Source of the DNA: Komagataeibacter saccharivorans
Lineage (GTDB): Bacteria; Pseudomonadota; Alphaproteobacteria; Acetobacterales; Acetobacteraceae
Reading direction: 5' to 3'
DNA: 64,000 nt
NCBI RefSeq assembly: GCF_003207825.1
Contig: NZ_NKTY01000003.1
Span: forward strand, 124,001-188,000
In this document: positions 1 to 11,832 of the stretch, in pieces
Layout: the number at the start of each line of letters is the position of its first letter
How positions within the stretch are numbered: the stretch's first letter is position 1
Notes under the pieces: generated by a model
Databases searched by the model: none
Told to the model about the DNA's origin: nothing
What the model saw: only the letters and a program-made list of their open reading frames with translations
Program-made: the position numbers and the translations under genes

Positions 1-1699
1 CCACGATCAGGGTATTGCCCAGCTTCTTGAGCCGGTCCAGCGTCCCCAGCAGGCGTTCGTTATCGCGCTGGTGCAACCCGATGGAGGGTTCATCCAGCAC
101 GTACAGCACGCCGGTCAGACCGGAACCGATCTGGCTGGCCAGCCGGATACGCTGGCTTTCGCCCCCCGACAGGGTGGCCGAACCGCGCGAAAGCGTCAGG
201 TAATCCAGTCCCACGTCATCCAGAAAGCGCAGGCGATCAAGGATTTCACGCAATATGCGTCGCGCGATCTCGGCGCGCTGGGGTGTCAGGGTTTCCTCCA
301 CCGTGCCGAACCAGTCCAGCGCCTTGCGGATGGGCATGTCGGATGCCTGCGCGATGTTCAGCCCCGCCACCTTGACCGACAGGGCCTCGGGCCGCAGCCG
401 CGCGCCATCGCACACATGGCATGGCTTTTCGGACTGGTAGCGCGACAGTTCCTCGCGCACCCATACGCTGTCGGTTTCCGCCATGCGGCGGCGCAGGTTC
501 TTGACCACGCCCTCGAACGGCTTGGTCAGGCTGTAGCTGCGGCGGTCATCGCGGTATGTGAACTCGATCGGGTCTTTTCCCCCCTCAAGAATCACATCGC
601 GCACGTTTTCGGGCAGGTCTTCCCACGGCGTATCCATCGATACGTCATAATGCTTCGCGATGGCGGCCAGCGTCTGGGTGTAATACGGGCTCTGGCTATT
701 GCGCCACGGGGCGATCGCCCCTGCCGCGAGCGAGAGCGAATCGTCCGGCACGATCAGGCGCGGATCGAAAAATGTTTCCTGACCAATCCCGTCACAGGCC
801 GGACACGCACCCTGCGGCGCGTTGAAGGAGAACAGGCGGGGTTCGACCTCCTCCAGCGTAAAGCCGCTGACCGGGCAGGCGAAGCGTGAGGAAAAGACGG
901 TGCGCGGGGCTTCCTCGCCTTCCGGGGCGTTCTTCACCACCTCTTCCGCATAGACCAGACCATCGGACAGGCCGAGCGCTGTCTCGAAACTGTCGGCCAG
1001 ACGGCTTTCGATGCCTTCCTTGACCACGATGCGGTCCACCACGGCCTCGACCGTATGGCGCAGGCGGCGGTTGAGTTCCGGCACTTCATCAATTGTATGG
1101 AGCGTGCCGTCCACCTTGGCGCGGGTGAAGCCCTTGCGCTGGAGTTCGGCCAGTTCCTTTTTACACTCACCCTTGCGGTCGCGCAGCACCGGGGCCAGCA
1201 ACATGAGGCGCGTGCCCTCGGGCATGGCCATCACGCGGTCAACCATCTGGCTGATCGTCTGCGCCTCGATCGGCAGGCCGGTGGCGGGCGAATAGGGCAC
1301 GCCCGCGCGCGCCCACAGAAGGCGCATGTAATCATGCACTTCCGTCACCGTGCCAACGGTGGAACGGGGGTTTTTGGATGTGGTTTTCTGTTCGATGGAA
1401 ATGGCGGGCGACAGCCCTTCTATCGAATCGACATCCGGCTTTCCCATTAGTTCAAGGAACTGGCGCGCGTAGGCGGACAGACTTTCCACGTACCGGCGCT
1501 GGCCTTCGGCGTAGATGGTGTCGAACGCCAGTGACGACTTGCCTGAACCTGACAGGCCGGTCATGACCGTCAGCGCATCGCGCGGGACATCCACATCGAC
1601 GTTCTTGAGATTATGCGCACGCGCCCCACGCACGCGAATGGACTGCTGGCTGACATGCTGTGCCGCCGGAACCTGTTCCGGACGCGAAGAAACGCTCAT
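1..1699 (-). CDS. uvrA: UvrA excinuclease ABC subunit A (N-terminal part, runs off the window)
   Basis: UvrA is the damage-recognition ATPase of nucleotide excision repair; it works as a dimer with UvrB on DNA. The visible 566 residues start at an ATG and show the first Walker A (GLSGSGKSS, about residues 48-56), the UvrA-specific stretch [17 protein letters not shown], a CPVSGF...CPAC zinc-finger region, a second Cys pair (CHVC), and then the ABC signature [13 protein letters not shown] with Walker B ([13 protein letters not shown]). The second half of the protein lies beyond position 1. It is divergent from ssb, a common pairing of two DNA-repair genes. I saw no convincing SOS operator in the spacer. 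Confidence 0.97.
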   Translation of the reverse strand, partial: MSVSSRPEQVPAAQHVSQQSIRVRGARAHNLKNVDVDVPRDALTVMTGLSGSGKSSLAFDTIYAEGQRRYVESLSAYARQFLELMGKPDVDSIEGLSPAISIEQKTTSKNPRSTVGTVTEVHDYMRLLWARAGVPYSPATGLPIEAQTISQMVDRVMAMPEGTRLMLLAPVLRDRKGECKKELAELQRKGFTRAKVDGTLHTIDEVPELNRRLRHTVEAVVDRIVVKEGIESRLADSFETALGLSDGLVYAEEVVKNAPEGEEAPRTVFSSRFACPVSGFTLEEVEPRLFSFNAPQGACPACDGIGQETFFDPRLIVPDDSLSLAAGAIAPWRNSQSPYYTQTLAAIAKHYDVSMDTPWEDLPENVRDVILEGGKDPIEFTYRDDRRSYSLTKPFEGVVKNLRRRMAETDSVWVREELSRYQSEKPCHVCDGARLRPEALSVKVAGLNIAQASDMPIRKALDWFGTVEETLTPQRAEIARRILREILDRLRFLDDVGLDYLTLSRGSATLSGGESQRIRLASQIGSGLTGVLYVLDEPSIGLHQRDNERLLGTLDRLKKLGNTLIV

Positions 1700-2013
1700 G
1701 AACTCTCCCTGTTCCGCTCCCGTGCGGGAAAGCGGATACCGGCCACCATTGCGGACCCACATCTAATCTGGGCCTGCCGGTCCATCACGACAAGGGCCGT
1801 GACTGACCGGCCACGACAGCGCCCGTTACATGCCTGCTGCCACGCCCCATGCCGGCGTTGATCGCGGTATCGTCCTCACACTCGCATTTTAAGGGACGAT
1901 CCGGTAAGATCGCCGCATATATCCGCCACGGCCGCCATCGGGCTGCCTGTGGCGGCAGTCGGCAGCGGTTCAGCCACTGCCGGTCCCATACTCGAACTGC
2001 AGCAGGACAGCAT
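1700..2013. other. Divergent uvrA-ssb intergenic region (about 314 bp)
   Basis: This spacer must carry the outward promoters for uvrA and ssb. An open frame continuous with ssb runs back to 1849, but its sequence (Arg/His/Ser rich) has no SSB homology, so I treat it as untranslated. I see no recognisable RNA gene and no strong operator here. Confidence 0.5.
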
Positions 2014-2571
2014 ATGGCGGGCAGCGTCAACAAGGTCATTCTCGTGGGCAATCTGGGCAAGGACCCGGAAGTACGGAACAGCCAGAGCGGGGCGAAAATC
2101 GTCTCACTGACACTGGCGACAAGCGATACATGGAATGACCGCGCATCGGGCGAACGGCGCGAGCGGACGGAATGGCACCGGGTTGTCATTTTCAACGACC
2201 GGATAGCCGACGTGGCCGAGCGTTTCCTGCGCAAGGGCCGCAAGGTCTATCTGGAAGGCTCGCTCCAGACACGCAAATGGACCGACCAGAGCGGTCAGGA
2301 CCGTTACACGACCGAAGTGGTGGTCGACCGCTTCCGTGGCGATCTGGTGCTGCTGGACAGCAATCGCGGTGGCGACAGCGGCGGTGACGACGCAGGCGGC
2401 GGTTATGGTGGCGGCTACGGTGGTGGCAGCGGCGGCGGTGGCTACAGCGCCCCGGCCCGCCAGCAGCCGCAGCGCAACGACCGCCCCGCCAGTGGCGGCG
2501 GTAGTGGCGGCAGCGGCGGCTGGGACGCCCCGGCTGGCGGCAGCGATCTGGATGATGAAATCCCGTTCTGA
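2014..2571 (+). CDS. ssb: Single-stranded DNA-binding protein SSB
   Basis: SSB coats single-stranded DNA during replication, recombination and repair, and recruits partners through its acidic tail. The start is the ATG whose product begins [20 protein letters not shown], the classic SSB N-terminus. Residues 1 to about 112 form the OB fold (with [12 protein letters not shown] and [13 protein letters not shown]). A Gly/Ser/Tyr-rich linker follows, and the protein ends with the conserved acidic tip DLDDEIPF that binds partner proteins. At 185 aa it has the usual family length. It is transcribed away from uvrA and towards gyrA. Confidence 0.97.
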   Translation: MAGSVNKVILVGNLGKDPEVRNSQSGAKIVSLTLATSDTWNDRASGERRERTEWHRVVIFNDRIADVAERFLRKGRKVYLEGSLQTRKWTDQSGQDRYTTEVVVDRFRGDLVLLDSNRGGDSGGDDAGGGYGGGYGGGSGGGGYSAPARQQPQRNDRPASGGGSGGSGGWDAPAGGSDLDDEIPF

Positions 2572-2721
2572 ACCCCGCTGGCGCTTCGCGCCGGGCCGCT
2601 GACCGTGCTATGGTACGCATGGACCTGATGGCGGCCCCAACGCGCCATTCCTGCCTACCGTCCCGCCCCTGCGCCGTTATGGTCGCCCGGGGTGGGATAA
2701 CCCTGACATGACGGAACTGCC

Positions 2722-5514
2722 TTGACCGAGATACCCGACGATCCCCTGCCCCCGTCCGACATGCTGCCGGTCACGATCGAGGAGGAAATGCGCTCCTCCT
2801 ACCTGGCTTACGCCATGTCCGTCATTGTCAGCCGCGCCCTGCCGGACGTGCGTGACGGGCTGAAGCCGGTTCATCGCCGCATCCTGTATTCAATGCGCGA
2901 AAGCGGGTTCACCCACGACAAGCCCTATCGCAAATCGGCCCGCGCGGTCGGTGACGTGATGGGTAAATACCATCCCCATGGCGACTCCTCCATTTACGAC
3001 GCCATGGTGCGCATGGCGCAGTCGTGGTCGATGCGGGTGAAGCTGATCGACGGGCAGGGCAATTTCGGGTCGGTCGATGGCGATTCCCCCGCCGCCATGC
3101 GTTATACCGAAGCCCGTCTGGCCAAGGCGGCTTCCTTCCTGCTGGACGACATCGACCGCGATACCGTCGATTTCCAGCCCAACTACGATGAAAGCGAGCA
3201 GGAACCCCAGATCCTGCCCGCCGCCTTCCCCAACCTGCTGATCAATGGCGCATCCGGCATCGCCGTGGGCATGGCGACCAACATTCCCCCGCACAACCCC
3301 GGCGAGATAATCGATGCGACCCTGGCGCTGATCGAGCGCCCGGACATGACGCTCGATGACCTGCTGGAATACGTGCCGGGACCTGATTTCCCCACGGGCG
3401 GCACCATTCTGGGCCGTGCGGGTATCCGCAGCGCATTCGAGACGGGACGCGGTTCGGTCATCATCCGCGCCAAGGCCGAGATCGAGGAAATCCGCAAGGA
3501 CCGCAAGGCCATCATCGTGACCGAGATCCCCTATCAGGTGAACAAGGCCACGTTGCAGGAACGCATTGCCGATCTGGTGCGCACCAAGCAGGTCGAAGGC
3601 ATTTCCGACATTCGGGACGAAAGCGACCGTTCAGGCATGCGCATCGTCATCGAGACCAAGCGCGAGGCGACGCCGGAAGTGGTGCTGAACCAGCTTTACC
3701 GCTTCACGCAGCTACAGACCTCGTTTGGCGTGAACATGCTGGCGCTGGATGGCGGGCAGCCGCGCCTCATGGGGCTCAAGGACGTGCTGGAAGCGTTCAT
3801 CCGCTTCCGTGAGGACGTGATCCTGCGCCGCGCGCGCTTTGACCTGAACAAGGCGCGTGACCGGGCCCACCTGCTGGTCGGTCTGGTCATCGCGGTTGCC
3901 AATATCGACGCGGTCATCGCCCTGATCCGCGCAGCGCCCGATACGGGGGCCGCGCGTGCCGCGCTGATGGCGCAGGCATGGGATGCAGCCGATGTGGCGC
4001 CCCTGCTGCAACTGATCCATGACGAAGGCAATGTCATCGTCGATGGTCGGGTCCACCTGACGGAAGCACAGGCTCGCGGCATCCTTGAACTGCGCCTGCA
4101 GCGCCTGACCGGGCTGGAACGCGACAAGATCCAGCAGGAACTGTCCGAAGTGGCGGTGCGCATCAACAGCCTGCTGGAAATCATCGCCAGCCGGCCGCGC
4201 CGCATGGAGGTCATGCGTACCGAACTGGCCACCATCCGCGCCGAACTGGCTACCCCGCGCGCCACCGACATTGCCGATTACGCGGGCGACCAGACCGATG
4301 AAAGCCTGATCGAGCCGGGACAGATGGTTGTCACCATCACCCGCGAAGGCTTCATCAAGCGCACGCCGCTGGACGTATTCCGCGCCCAGAATCGTGGCGG
4401 CCGTGGCCGCACGGCGGCGGGACGCCGGGGCGACGACATCATCGTGCGTTCGTTCAACGCGCATACGCATCAGTGGGTTCTGTTCTTCTCCTCGGGCGGG
4501 AAGGCATACCGCGAAAAGGTCTGGCGTCTGCCTGAAGCCAGCCCCACCGCGAAGGGGCGCGCGCTGGTCAACCTGCTGCCCGATCTTGGCAGCGACACGA
4601 TCACCGCCGTCCTGCCGCTGCCGCAGGATGAGGATCTGTGGGAAAACCTGCACCTTGTCTTCGCCACGGCATCGGGCAGCGTGCGCCGCAACCGGCTGAG
4701 CGATTTCCGCAACATCCGTTCATCCGGCCTGATCGCGATGAAGCTGGATGACGAGGACCGCCTGATCGGCGTCGCCACGTGCCGCGAAGGGCAGGATGTA
4801 TTCCTTGGCACCCGCAACGCGCGCTGCATCCGTTTCCAGATCACGGACGACACGCTGCGTGTCTTTGCCGGGCGCGGCAGTTCGGGCGTGCGGGGCATCA
4901 AACTGGCTGAAGGCGACAGCGTGAACAGCCTGTGCGTGCTCAACCACGTCGAGGCCACGGTAGAGGAACGCGCCGCCTATCTGCGCATGGCCAATGCCCG
5001 CCGCCGCGCCGAAGCAGCGCAGGAAGGCGAGGAAGCGGAAGAAACCGTCGTAACGGACGATGCCGAAATCGTGGCAGACGACCTGCCACTGTCCCCCGAA
5101 CGGTTCGCGGAGCTGGAAGCGGCGGAAGAAGTGCTGCTGATCGTCAGCAATGCGGGTTTCGGCCGCCGTTCGTCGGCTTATGACTACCGCGTCAGCGGGC
5201 GTGGTGGACAGGGCATCAACAACATGACCTTCTCCGCCAACAAGCGCGGCAATGCGGTCGTGGCGACACTGCCGGTGCTGGAAGGCACGGATGTCATGCT
5301 GGTAACCGATGCGGGCCGCCTGATCCGCCTGCCGATCGGGCAGGTGCGCATCATGTCGCGTCAGGCCAGCGGCGTAACCCTGTTCCGCCTGAACGACACC
5401 GAGGAAGTGACCAGCGTGTTCCCCGTCATGGATGAAGATGACGACGGGGAAGAAGCCGAAATCGCTGATACGGAAGCCGATACCCCCGCCACCGATGCAG
5501 GGCAGGATGACTGA
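2722..5514 (+). CDS. gyrA: DNA gyrase subunit A
   Basis: GyrA is the DNA breakage-reunion subunit of the A2B2 gyrase that introduces negative supercoils. The 930-residue product has the N-terminal [17 protein letters not shown] block, the quinolone-resistance region ([10 protein letters not shown] at about 84-93, with Ser89 and Asp93 in the positions linked to a quinolone-sensitive state) and catalytic Tyr128 in [12 protein letters not shown]. The GyrA box appears as QNRGGRG. The C-terminal beta-pinwheel is interrupted by a Glu/Ala-rich insert (about residues 750-800), as in many alphaproteobacteria, and ends in an acidic tail. The first in-frame start is TTG at 2722; an ATG at 2761 is the alternative. 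coaD starts inside its last codons. Confidence 0.97.
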   Translation: MTEIPDDPLPPSDMLPVTIEEEMRSSYLAYAMSVIVSRALPDVRDGLKPVHRRILYSMRESGFTHDKPYRKSARAVGDVMGKYHPHGDSSIYDAMVRMAQSWSMRVKLIDGQGNFGSVDGDSPAAMRYTEARLAKAASFLLDDIDRDTVDFQPNYDESEQEPQILPAAFPNLLINGASGIAVGMATNIPPHNPGEIIDATLALIERPDMTLDDLLEYVPGPDFPTGGTILGRAGIRSAFETGRGSVIIRAKAEIEEIRKDRKAIIVTEIPYQVNKATLQERIADLVRTKQVEGISDIRDESDRSGMRIVIETKREATPEVVLNQLYRFTQLQTSFGVNMLALDGGQPRLMGLKDVLEAFIRFREDVILRRARFDLNKARDRAHLLVGLVIAVANIDAVIALIRAAPDTGAARAALMAQAWDAADVAPLLQLIHDEGNVIVDGRVHLTEAQARGILELRLQRLTGLERDKIQQELSEVAVRINSLLEIIASRPRRMEVMRTELATIRAELATPRATDIADYAGDQTDESLIEPGQMVVTITREGFIKRTPLDVFRAQNRGGRGRTAAGRRGDDIIVRSFNAHTHQWVLFFSSGGKAYREKVWRLPEASPTAKGRALVNLLPDLGSDTITAVLPLPQDEDLWENLHLVFATASGSVRRNRLSDFRNIRSSGLIAMKLDDEDRLIGVATCREGQDVFLGTRNARCIRFQITDDTLRVFAGRGSSGVRGIKLAEGDSVNSLCVLNHVEATVEERAAYLRMANARRRAEAAQEGEEAEETVVTDDAEIVADDLPLSPERFAELEAAEEVLLIVSNAGFGRRSSAYDYRVSGRGGQGINNMTFSANKRGNAVVATLPVLEGTDVMLVTDAGRLIRLPIGQVRIMSRQASGVTLFRLNDTEEVTSVFPVMDEDDDGEEAEIADTEADTPATDAGQDD

Positions 5515-6019
5515 ACCCGCCCCATCCCGTACCGGCTTCTATCCGGGCACGTTCGATCCCGTGACCAGCGGGCATATGGATATCATCGAACGTGCGGCGG
5601 GCGTGATGGACCGGCTGGTGATCGGCGTGGCCGAAAACCGGGACAAGCAGCCCCTTCTCCCGCTGGAGGAACGGCTGTTATGCCTGCGGACCGATATCGC
5701 CCCCCTGAATGAAGGGCGGGCGAACCCGATCACGGTCATCGGTTTTACGGGACTTGCGGTGCATGCGGCGCGTACGCATGGGGCGCATGCAATCATTCGC
5801 GGACTGCGGGCGGTTGCAGATTTCGAATACGAGAACCAGATGTTTGGTATGAACCAGCATCTGGCGCCCGACATTGACACCCTGTTCCTTATGGCACGGG
5901 AAGGGCACCAGTACATTTCTTCCCGGCTGGTAAAGGAAATAGCCCGGCTGGATGGTGATATTTCCGGTTTTGTTCCACCTTTTACCCGCGGGCACATCCT
6001 AAAACGCCTGCGCGGCTGA
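5507..6019 (+). CDS. coaD: Phosphopantetheine adenylyltransferase
   Basis: CoaD transfers AMP from ATP to 4'-phosphopantetheine, giving dephospho-CoA in the penultimate step of CoA synthesis. The 170-residue product has the nucleotidyltransferase signature [18 protein letters not shown] near the N-terminus, then [17 protein letters not shown] and the [10 protein letters not shown] block typical of the family. The chosen ATG ([10 protein letters not shown]) overlaps the gyrA stop by eight bases, which suggests translational coupling. The frame stays open further upstream inside gyrA, but that part has no homology to CoaD. Confidence 0.95.
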   Translation: MTEPAPSRTGFYPGTFDPVTSGHMDIIERAAGVMDRLVIGVAENRDKQPLLPLEERLLCLRTDIAPLNEGRANPITVIGFTGLAVHAARTHGAHAIIRGLRAVADFEYENQMFGMNQHLAPDIDTLFLMAREGHQYISSRLVKEIARLDGDISGFVPPFTRGHILKRLRG

Positions 6020-6079
6020 CAGGCTGGCGGTCGCGTCCCGCGCTGCCGGTTCCTTCACACCCCAATCACGAAACGGATC

Positions 6080-6574
6080 ATGATGTCTGCTACAGAAAAC
6101 AAATCCGACCTGATCAACGTCGACCTCAAGACAGGACGGGTGGTGATCCGCCTGCGTCCCGACATTGCACCACTGGCGGCCGAGCGTATCCGCACGCTGG
6201 CAGCCGAAGGGTTTTATGACAACACGCCCTTCCACCGCGTGATCCAGGGCTTCATGGCGCAGGGCGGCGACCCGACGGGCACCGGCACGTCCGGCAGCAA
6301 GCTGCCCGACCTGAAGGCGGAATTCACCCGCGCGGCCAAGTTCGAGCGTGGCACGATGGGCATGGCCCGCACCATGAACCCGGACAGCGCGAACAGCCAG
6401 TTTTTCATCATGTTCGAGCCCTCCCCCCACCTTGACGGCCAGTACACCATCGTGGGCCAGGTGATCGAAGGCATGGACCACATCGACCAGATCAAGCGTG
6501 GTGCGGGCCAGAGCGGCATGGTTCAGGACCCTGACCGCATCATCAAGATGCGTCCCGCCGACGCCGAAGCCTGA
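6080..6574 (+). CDS. Cyclophilin-type peptidyl-prolyl cis-trans isomerase (cytoplasmic)
   Basis: The protein catalyses cis-trans isomerisation of X-Pro bonds to help folding. The 164 residues carry the cyclophilin core: FHRVIQGFMAQGGDPTGTG (catalytic Arg and Gln), a GTMGMAR block, NSQFFIMF and HLDGQYTIVGQVIEGMD. No signal peptide is seen, so it is probably a cytosolic PpiB-type enzyme. Two adjacent ATGs (6080 and 6083) are possible starts. It lies 60 bases after coaD on the same strand and is followed by a strong hairpin, so gyrA-coaD-ppi may form one unit. Confidence 0.92.
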   Translation: MMSATENKSDLINVDLKTGRVVIRLRPDIAPLAAERIRTLAAEGFYDNTPFHRVIQGFMAQGGDPTGTGTSGSKLPDLKAEFTRAAKFERGTMGMARTMNPDSANSQFFIMFEPSPHLDGQYTIVGQVIEGMDHIDQIKRGAGQSGMVQDPDRIIKMRPADAEA

Positions 6575-6584
6575 TTGATCCATC

Positions 6585-6631
6585 CCGCCGGACAGCGTGC
6601 GCCACCTGCGCACCTGTCCGGCGGCCTGTTT
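6585..6631 (+). terminator. Strong hairpin terminator after the cyclophilin gene
   Basis: Beginning 11 bases after the stop, an 11-bp arm (6585-6595, CCGCCGGACAG) pairs perfectly with 6614-6624. Inside it a second 6-bp stem (6597-6602 with 6608-6613) closes a CACCT loop, with one unpaired C between them. The hairpin thus has 17 pairs and is followed by CCTGTTT, a weak T tract. It probably ends the gyrA-coaD-ppi transcript and separates it from the tRNA. Confidence 0.6.
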
Positions 6632-6804
6632 CCGGTCGGAGCCAGACAGCCGTTTGCGGCCCATGGTACCGGCCGGTTTTTCCATCCCGGCGACCTGCGG
6701 CCCCACGCACAGGTTGACACCCCCGCCGAGGATGTTTAGAGACCTGCGCAAGGCGGCGGATCACGGGTTTTTCCTGTGCTTTAGCCCCTTCATACAGGCG
6801 ATGT

Positions 6805-6880
6805 GAGCCGGTAGCTCAGTCGGTAGAGCATTCGACTTTTAATCGAATGGTCGTGGGTTCGAATCCCACCCGGCTCACCA
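6805..6880 (+). tRNA. tRNA-Lys, anticodon TTT
   Basis: The cloverleaf can be drawn directly. The acceptor GAGCCGG pairs with CCGGCTC and is followed by the discriminator A and an encoded CCA. The D arm contains GCTCAGTCGGTAGAGC, the anticodon stem TTCGA/TCGAA encloses CTTTTAA (anticodon TTT), and the T arm is GTGGGTTCGAATCCCAC. It reads lysine codons AAA/AAG. The gene is solitary and lies between the cyclophilin terminator and a gene-free stretch. Confidence 0.97.
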
Positions 6881-7599
6881 TCCCCTGTTCCCCCCATAAA
6901 ATACTCCCCTGAAGGGTTGGCCGCGTTTCTGAACGGCCCCTGAATCTGTTGCACAGTCCCGCCAGGGCTTAACGGTCATGGTGCGGTAACGGACAGAACC
7001 CTCGACCGGGGAATGTTCGCTAAATCCTCCTGCGAACCGCGATGCGCGCATCAACAGGCACGCGCATGCCCTGCCGTGTTCGCGCGACGGCAGTCTTCTG
7101 GCTGAAACGCCCACAAAAACCGAACACCGTACCGCCATCCCTGCCCGATCAGGCCGGAAATCCCGCTTAATGATCCCCGGCGGAAGGGTATTGTCTGGCA
7201 GGCGCCAAATAGATGGACGTGTTCGCCAGCAGCAGCGGGAACCTGTGACCTGAATTCCTGTTAGGGGAATGAAATATGGTGTTTTTACAGGCCCTGCCCC
7301 ACCTTTCAGGGAAAAGGAAGAACCATCCCGCGCATGCCCCTGTAGCCGCTGACAGGTGATGGCTGTTCGTTTCTTGATCGAAAATCATTCGCTTTCATAA
7401 TTTAGTTATAATTTTGTGATTATTTTTATAATTTTATGTCTTGATCTATGGGTGTTTTTTCAAATAGATGTCCACAAGCCTTGCGGTCATACGACATTCG
7501 CACATTCCGACCGCTTTCAAACCCGCCTTCATCGCCCGTGCGATGACTGCGAACCGGCCCCCTCCCATAGGTCGGGTCTAGAAAAGTCTGTGAGATTCC
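6881..7599. other. Gene-free stretch of about 720 bp between tRNA-Lys and edd
   Basis: No frame in this stretch has coding character or recognisable similarity. The first 480 bases have ordinary GC. From about 7385 to 7460 the DNA is very AT-rich, with several TATAAT-like words, most likely the edd promoter region and long leader. I found no second copy of the tRNA 3' end that would mark an integrated element, and no integrase. A small RNA cannot be excluded. Confidence 0.5.
7374..7401 (+). promoter_or_regulatory. Candidate sigma-70 promoter for edd-eda
   Basis: TTGATC (7374-7379) and CATAAT (7396-7401) are separated by 16 bases at the start of the AT-rich tract. Two further TATAAT words at 7407-7412 and 7427-7432 lack good -35 partners. 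The assignment is by inspection only and would leave a leader of nearly 200 bases before edd. Confidence 0.25.
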
Positions 7600-9438
<1,839 letters not shown>

Positions 9439-9480
9439 GGCGGCCAGGCGCCGCAAACAGTTGTGAAAGGGAGCCAGCCC

Positions 9481-10095
9481 ATGGCCCAGATTGAAGACAT
9501 CATGACCATCGCGCCGGTTATTCCGGTACTGGTCATCCATGATCCCGCCCATGCCCGCCCCGTGGCGGAAGCACTGGTTGCAGGGGGCCTGCGCGCGCTG
9601 GAAGTCACCCTGCGCACCGAATGCGCGCTGGAAGTGATTGCGGAAATGGCGAAGGTTGAAGGGGCCGTTGTCGGTGCCGGAACCGTGCTGAACGGCGATG
9701 ACCTGAAAAGTTCGGTCGATGCGGGCGCGCGCTTCATCGTAAGCCCCGGCCTGACCACGGACGTCGCCAGGGCGGCCACCGCTGCCGATGTGCCGCTGCT
9801 GCCCGGCACGGCCAATGCCAGCGACATCATGCGCGGCCTCGACCTCGGGCTGACGCATTTCAAGTTTTTCCCTGCCACGGCAGCGGGCGGCATTCCGGCG
9901 CTCAAGGCGCTTTCCGCTCCCTTTGGCCGCGCACGCTTCTGCCCCACCGGCGGCATCCGTCAGGATACGGCTTCGGAATGGCTGGGCCTGCCTTCGGTTC
10001 TGTGCGTGGGCGGATCGTGGCTGGTTCCCGCCGGAACACCGGATGTGGCCGCCATTACCCAGCGGGCACGCGAAGCCGCTGCCCTCACGGCCTGA
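9481..10095 (+). CDS. eda: KDPG aldolase (2-keto-3-deoxy-6-phosphogluconate aldolase)
   Basis: Eda cleaves KDPG to pyruvate and glyceraldehyde 3-phosphate, completing the Entner-Doudoroff pathway. In the 204-residue TIM-barrel protein, Glu41 and Arg45 (LEVTLRTE), the GAGTVL turn and Lys128 in THFKFFPA (the Schiff-base lysine) are all present, with CPTGGI as the phosphate-binding region. The ATG at 9481 is preceded by AGGGAG at good spacing; an in-frame GTG six codons upstream is less likely. It lies directly after edd. Confidence 0.96.
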   Translation: MAQIEDIMTIAPVIPVLVIHDPAHARPVAEALVAGGLRALEVTLRTECALEVIAEMAKVEGAVVGAGTVLNGDDLKSSVDAGARFIVSPGLTTDVARAATAADVPLLPGTANASDIMRGLDLGLTHFKFFPATAAGGIPALKALSAPFGRARFCPTGGIRQDTASEWLGLPSVLCVGGSWLVPAGTPDVAAITQRAREAAALTA

Positions 10096-10142
10096 TCCAC
10101 AACGCTCGGCGGTCCGTAATGGGCCGCTGACCATCACCCCCG

Positions 10143-10799
10143 CTATGCCGTGCGGCGGAAGGTCAGGTTATACCGGCACGGCCCGGTCAGGGGATGGTCC
10201 CCCTCACGCAATGGCGCGATGCCATGAAATGCCAGCCGTGTCGTCCCGCCCCATACGACCACATCCCCATGCAGCAGGGGAATGCGCCGTAACGGGTCCG
10301 TACGCAGCAGCCCACCCCACAGGAAGATGGCGGGCAGGCCGAAGGACAGGGACACGACCGGTGCGTCTGCGCGTTCGTCACGATCCTGATGCAGGCCCAT
10401 GCGTGCGCCAACCCGATAACCGTTAATCAGGCACGAATCGGGCGCGAAACCCTCATATCCCGCCATTGCGGCAGCCGCGACCGCCATCTGCCGCCACCCC
10501 TCCGGCATGGCGGGCCATGGCTGGCCCGTCAGGGGATCGCGTTCCTCATACCGGTAACCATACGCATCACTGCACCAGCCCCGTAACCCGCAACAGGTCA
10601 TGGCAACGGACATGCTGCCCCCGCCCGGAGTCGTCATCCGCCGGAACGGAGACTGACGGGCCATCCGCCGGATCTGCGCAATCATGTCCGCCGCATGGGA
10701 TGACGCATGGCCACGCAGGATCAACGCGCCATCATCCAGTGGTTCGGGCCCTGATCCGGCGGATTGGGGAAGATCAAGGGGAAATTCCCGCTGGGTCAT
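10143..10799 (-). CDS. alkB: AlkB-type alpha-ketoglutarate-dependent DNA dealkylase
   Basis: AlkB removes methyl lesions such as 1-methyladenine and 3-methylcytosine from DNA by Fe(II)/2-oxoglutarate-dependent oxidation. The 218-residue product has the iron ligands His137 and Asp139 in MGLHQDRDE, a distal His192, and the 2-oxoglutarate-binding arginines in RYNLTFR (209 and 215). These match the arrangement of E. coli AlkB, as does the DAYGYRYE block near residue 80. The ATG at 10799 follows GGAGG. The gene is convergent with eda and stands alone; no ada-type regulator is nearby. Confidence 0.93.
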   Translation of the reverse strand: MTQREFPLDLPQSAGSGPEPLDDGALILRGHASSHAADMIAQIRRMARQSPFRRMTTPGGGSMSVAMTCCGLRGWCSDAYGYRYEERDPLTGQPWPAMPEGWRQMAVAAAAMAGYEGFAPDSCLINGYRVGARMGLHQDRDERADAPVVSLSFGLPAIFLWGGLLRTDPLRRIPLLHGDVVVWGGTTRLAFHGIAPLREGDHPLTGPCRYNLTFRRTA

Positions 10800-10818
10800 C
10801 GCTCCTCCCCCCGAAATG

Positions 10819-10844
10819 AAAAAGGGCATCCATAACGGATGCCC
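10819..10844 (-). terminator. Intrinsic terminator of the DUF2076 gene
   Basis: Read on the minus strand, GGGCATCC and GGATGCCC form a perfect 8-bp stem with a 5-base loop, followed by TTTTT. It lies 27 bases after the stop of the DUF2076 gene and just before the alkB start, so alkB probably has its own promoter or depends on read-through. Confidence 0.8.
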
Positions 10845-10870
10845 CCTTCCCTATTTCAGCCGCCAGCGGA

Positions 10871-11620
10871 TCAGAAGCTGTTATCGTCACCCGCATCGAA
10901 GCCACCGCCGTCATCAAACCCGCCGGACGCATCGCCGCCTGCGTCGAACCCGGAATCGGCAGCGGTGCCGCCACCTGCGAACGGATCGCCGCCGCCCGCG
11001 CCGTCACCGTAATTGTTGTTGATGATGGTCTCGCCCGGCTGGGACATGCCGCCTGCGAAGCCACCCGCGTCATGATGGCCGCTGAACAGGTCCGTCAGCG
11101 CGTTACCCACCATCATACCGCCCGCCACACCGGCGGCGGTGGTCAGGGCCGACCCCAGAAAGCCCGAGCCACGGGCGGGAAACATGCCCGGCTGCATGCC
11201 CTGCGGATAGACCGGCTGCGGCGGCGGGGATGTGGGAGCGGCACCACCACCCCACCCCGGAGGGGGCGCTGCCTGCGCACGCTGGCCACCACCGAACATG
11301 CCACTGAAGAATCCGCCACCGCCGCTGGGCTGCTGGGGGGCGGCCTGCTGCTGCTGGAGTTGCTGCTGCGCCTGCTGAAGCTGCCACTGAAGCTGGCGAA
11401 TCCGGTTCTGCGCTTCAGCCAGGGCGGCTTCCTGCACCACCGCCATCTGGGTGACGCGATAACCGGCTTCAGGATATTTCTGGAACATCTGCCCGATATA
11501 CTGATTGGCCTGCGGGTCAATCGGCGGAAGCTGGGAGGTCGTCTGCGGCACGCTGCCCGATGCAGCCCCCCCCACCCGCGCGAAAAACTGTGTGATCAGA
11601 TCACGTTCCTGGTCGTTCAT
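10871..11620 (-). CDS. DUF2076 family protein
   Basis: The start [16 protein letters not shown] and the layout match the DUF2076 family, whose function is unknown. Residues 1-100 are helical and end in a glutamine-rich coiled coil ([17 protein letters not shown]). A Gly/Pro-rich linker follows, then a [20 protein letters not shown] segment that could be a small hydrophobic hairpin. The last 70 residues are almost only Gly, Asp, Ala, Phe and Ser. No signal peptide is seen. The low-complexity tail could mediate assembly or membrane association, but that is inference. The gene is followed by a good terminator. Confidence 0.85.
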   Translation of the reverse strand: MNDQERDLITQFFARVGGAASGSVPQTTSQLPPIDPQANQYIGQMFQKYPEAGYRVTQMAVVQEAALAEAQNRIRQLQWQLQQAQQQLQQQQAAPQQPSGGGGFFSGMFGGGQRAQAAPPPGWGGGAAPTSPPPQPVYPQGMQPGMFPARGSGFLGSALTTAAGVAGGMMVGNALTDLFSGHHDAGGFAGGMSQPGETIINNNYGDGAGGGDPFAGGGTAADSGFDAGGDASGGFDDGGGFDAGDDNSF

Positions 11621-11832
11621 CCTGTCTGTCCTGCCTTGGGCTGGGAAAAGCGTATCCCCGCAGATGTGGTCCGTGCAATGGCGATGCGCAAGGCCAAATA
11701 CCGCCAGATCATGACAGGTTTGGCCTTATGCCATGCCCCGCCTTTCGGTCGCGGCGGCATAACGGTATGCTGGCGCGCGATTTTGCGCCAGATGGTGCAT
11801 ACCCTGTCCCCGTTTACCGGAGCATCTTGTTC

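Noticed and set aside
1711-1725. GTTC-N7-GTGC near the uvrA start resembling an alphaproteobacterial LexA box
   Set aside because: The second half-site has a mismatch and the position is immediately before uvrA with no promoter match; too weak to call.
1849-2013. Upstream extension of the ssb reading frame
   Set aside because: The 55 added residues have no SSB similarity and the canonical MAGSVNKV start is intact.
11640-11832. Riboswitch (for example glycine type) before glyQ
   Set aside because: No conserved core could be drawn, and this spacer is short and GC-rich.
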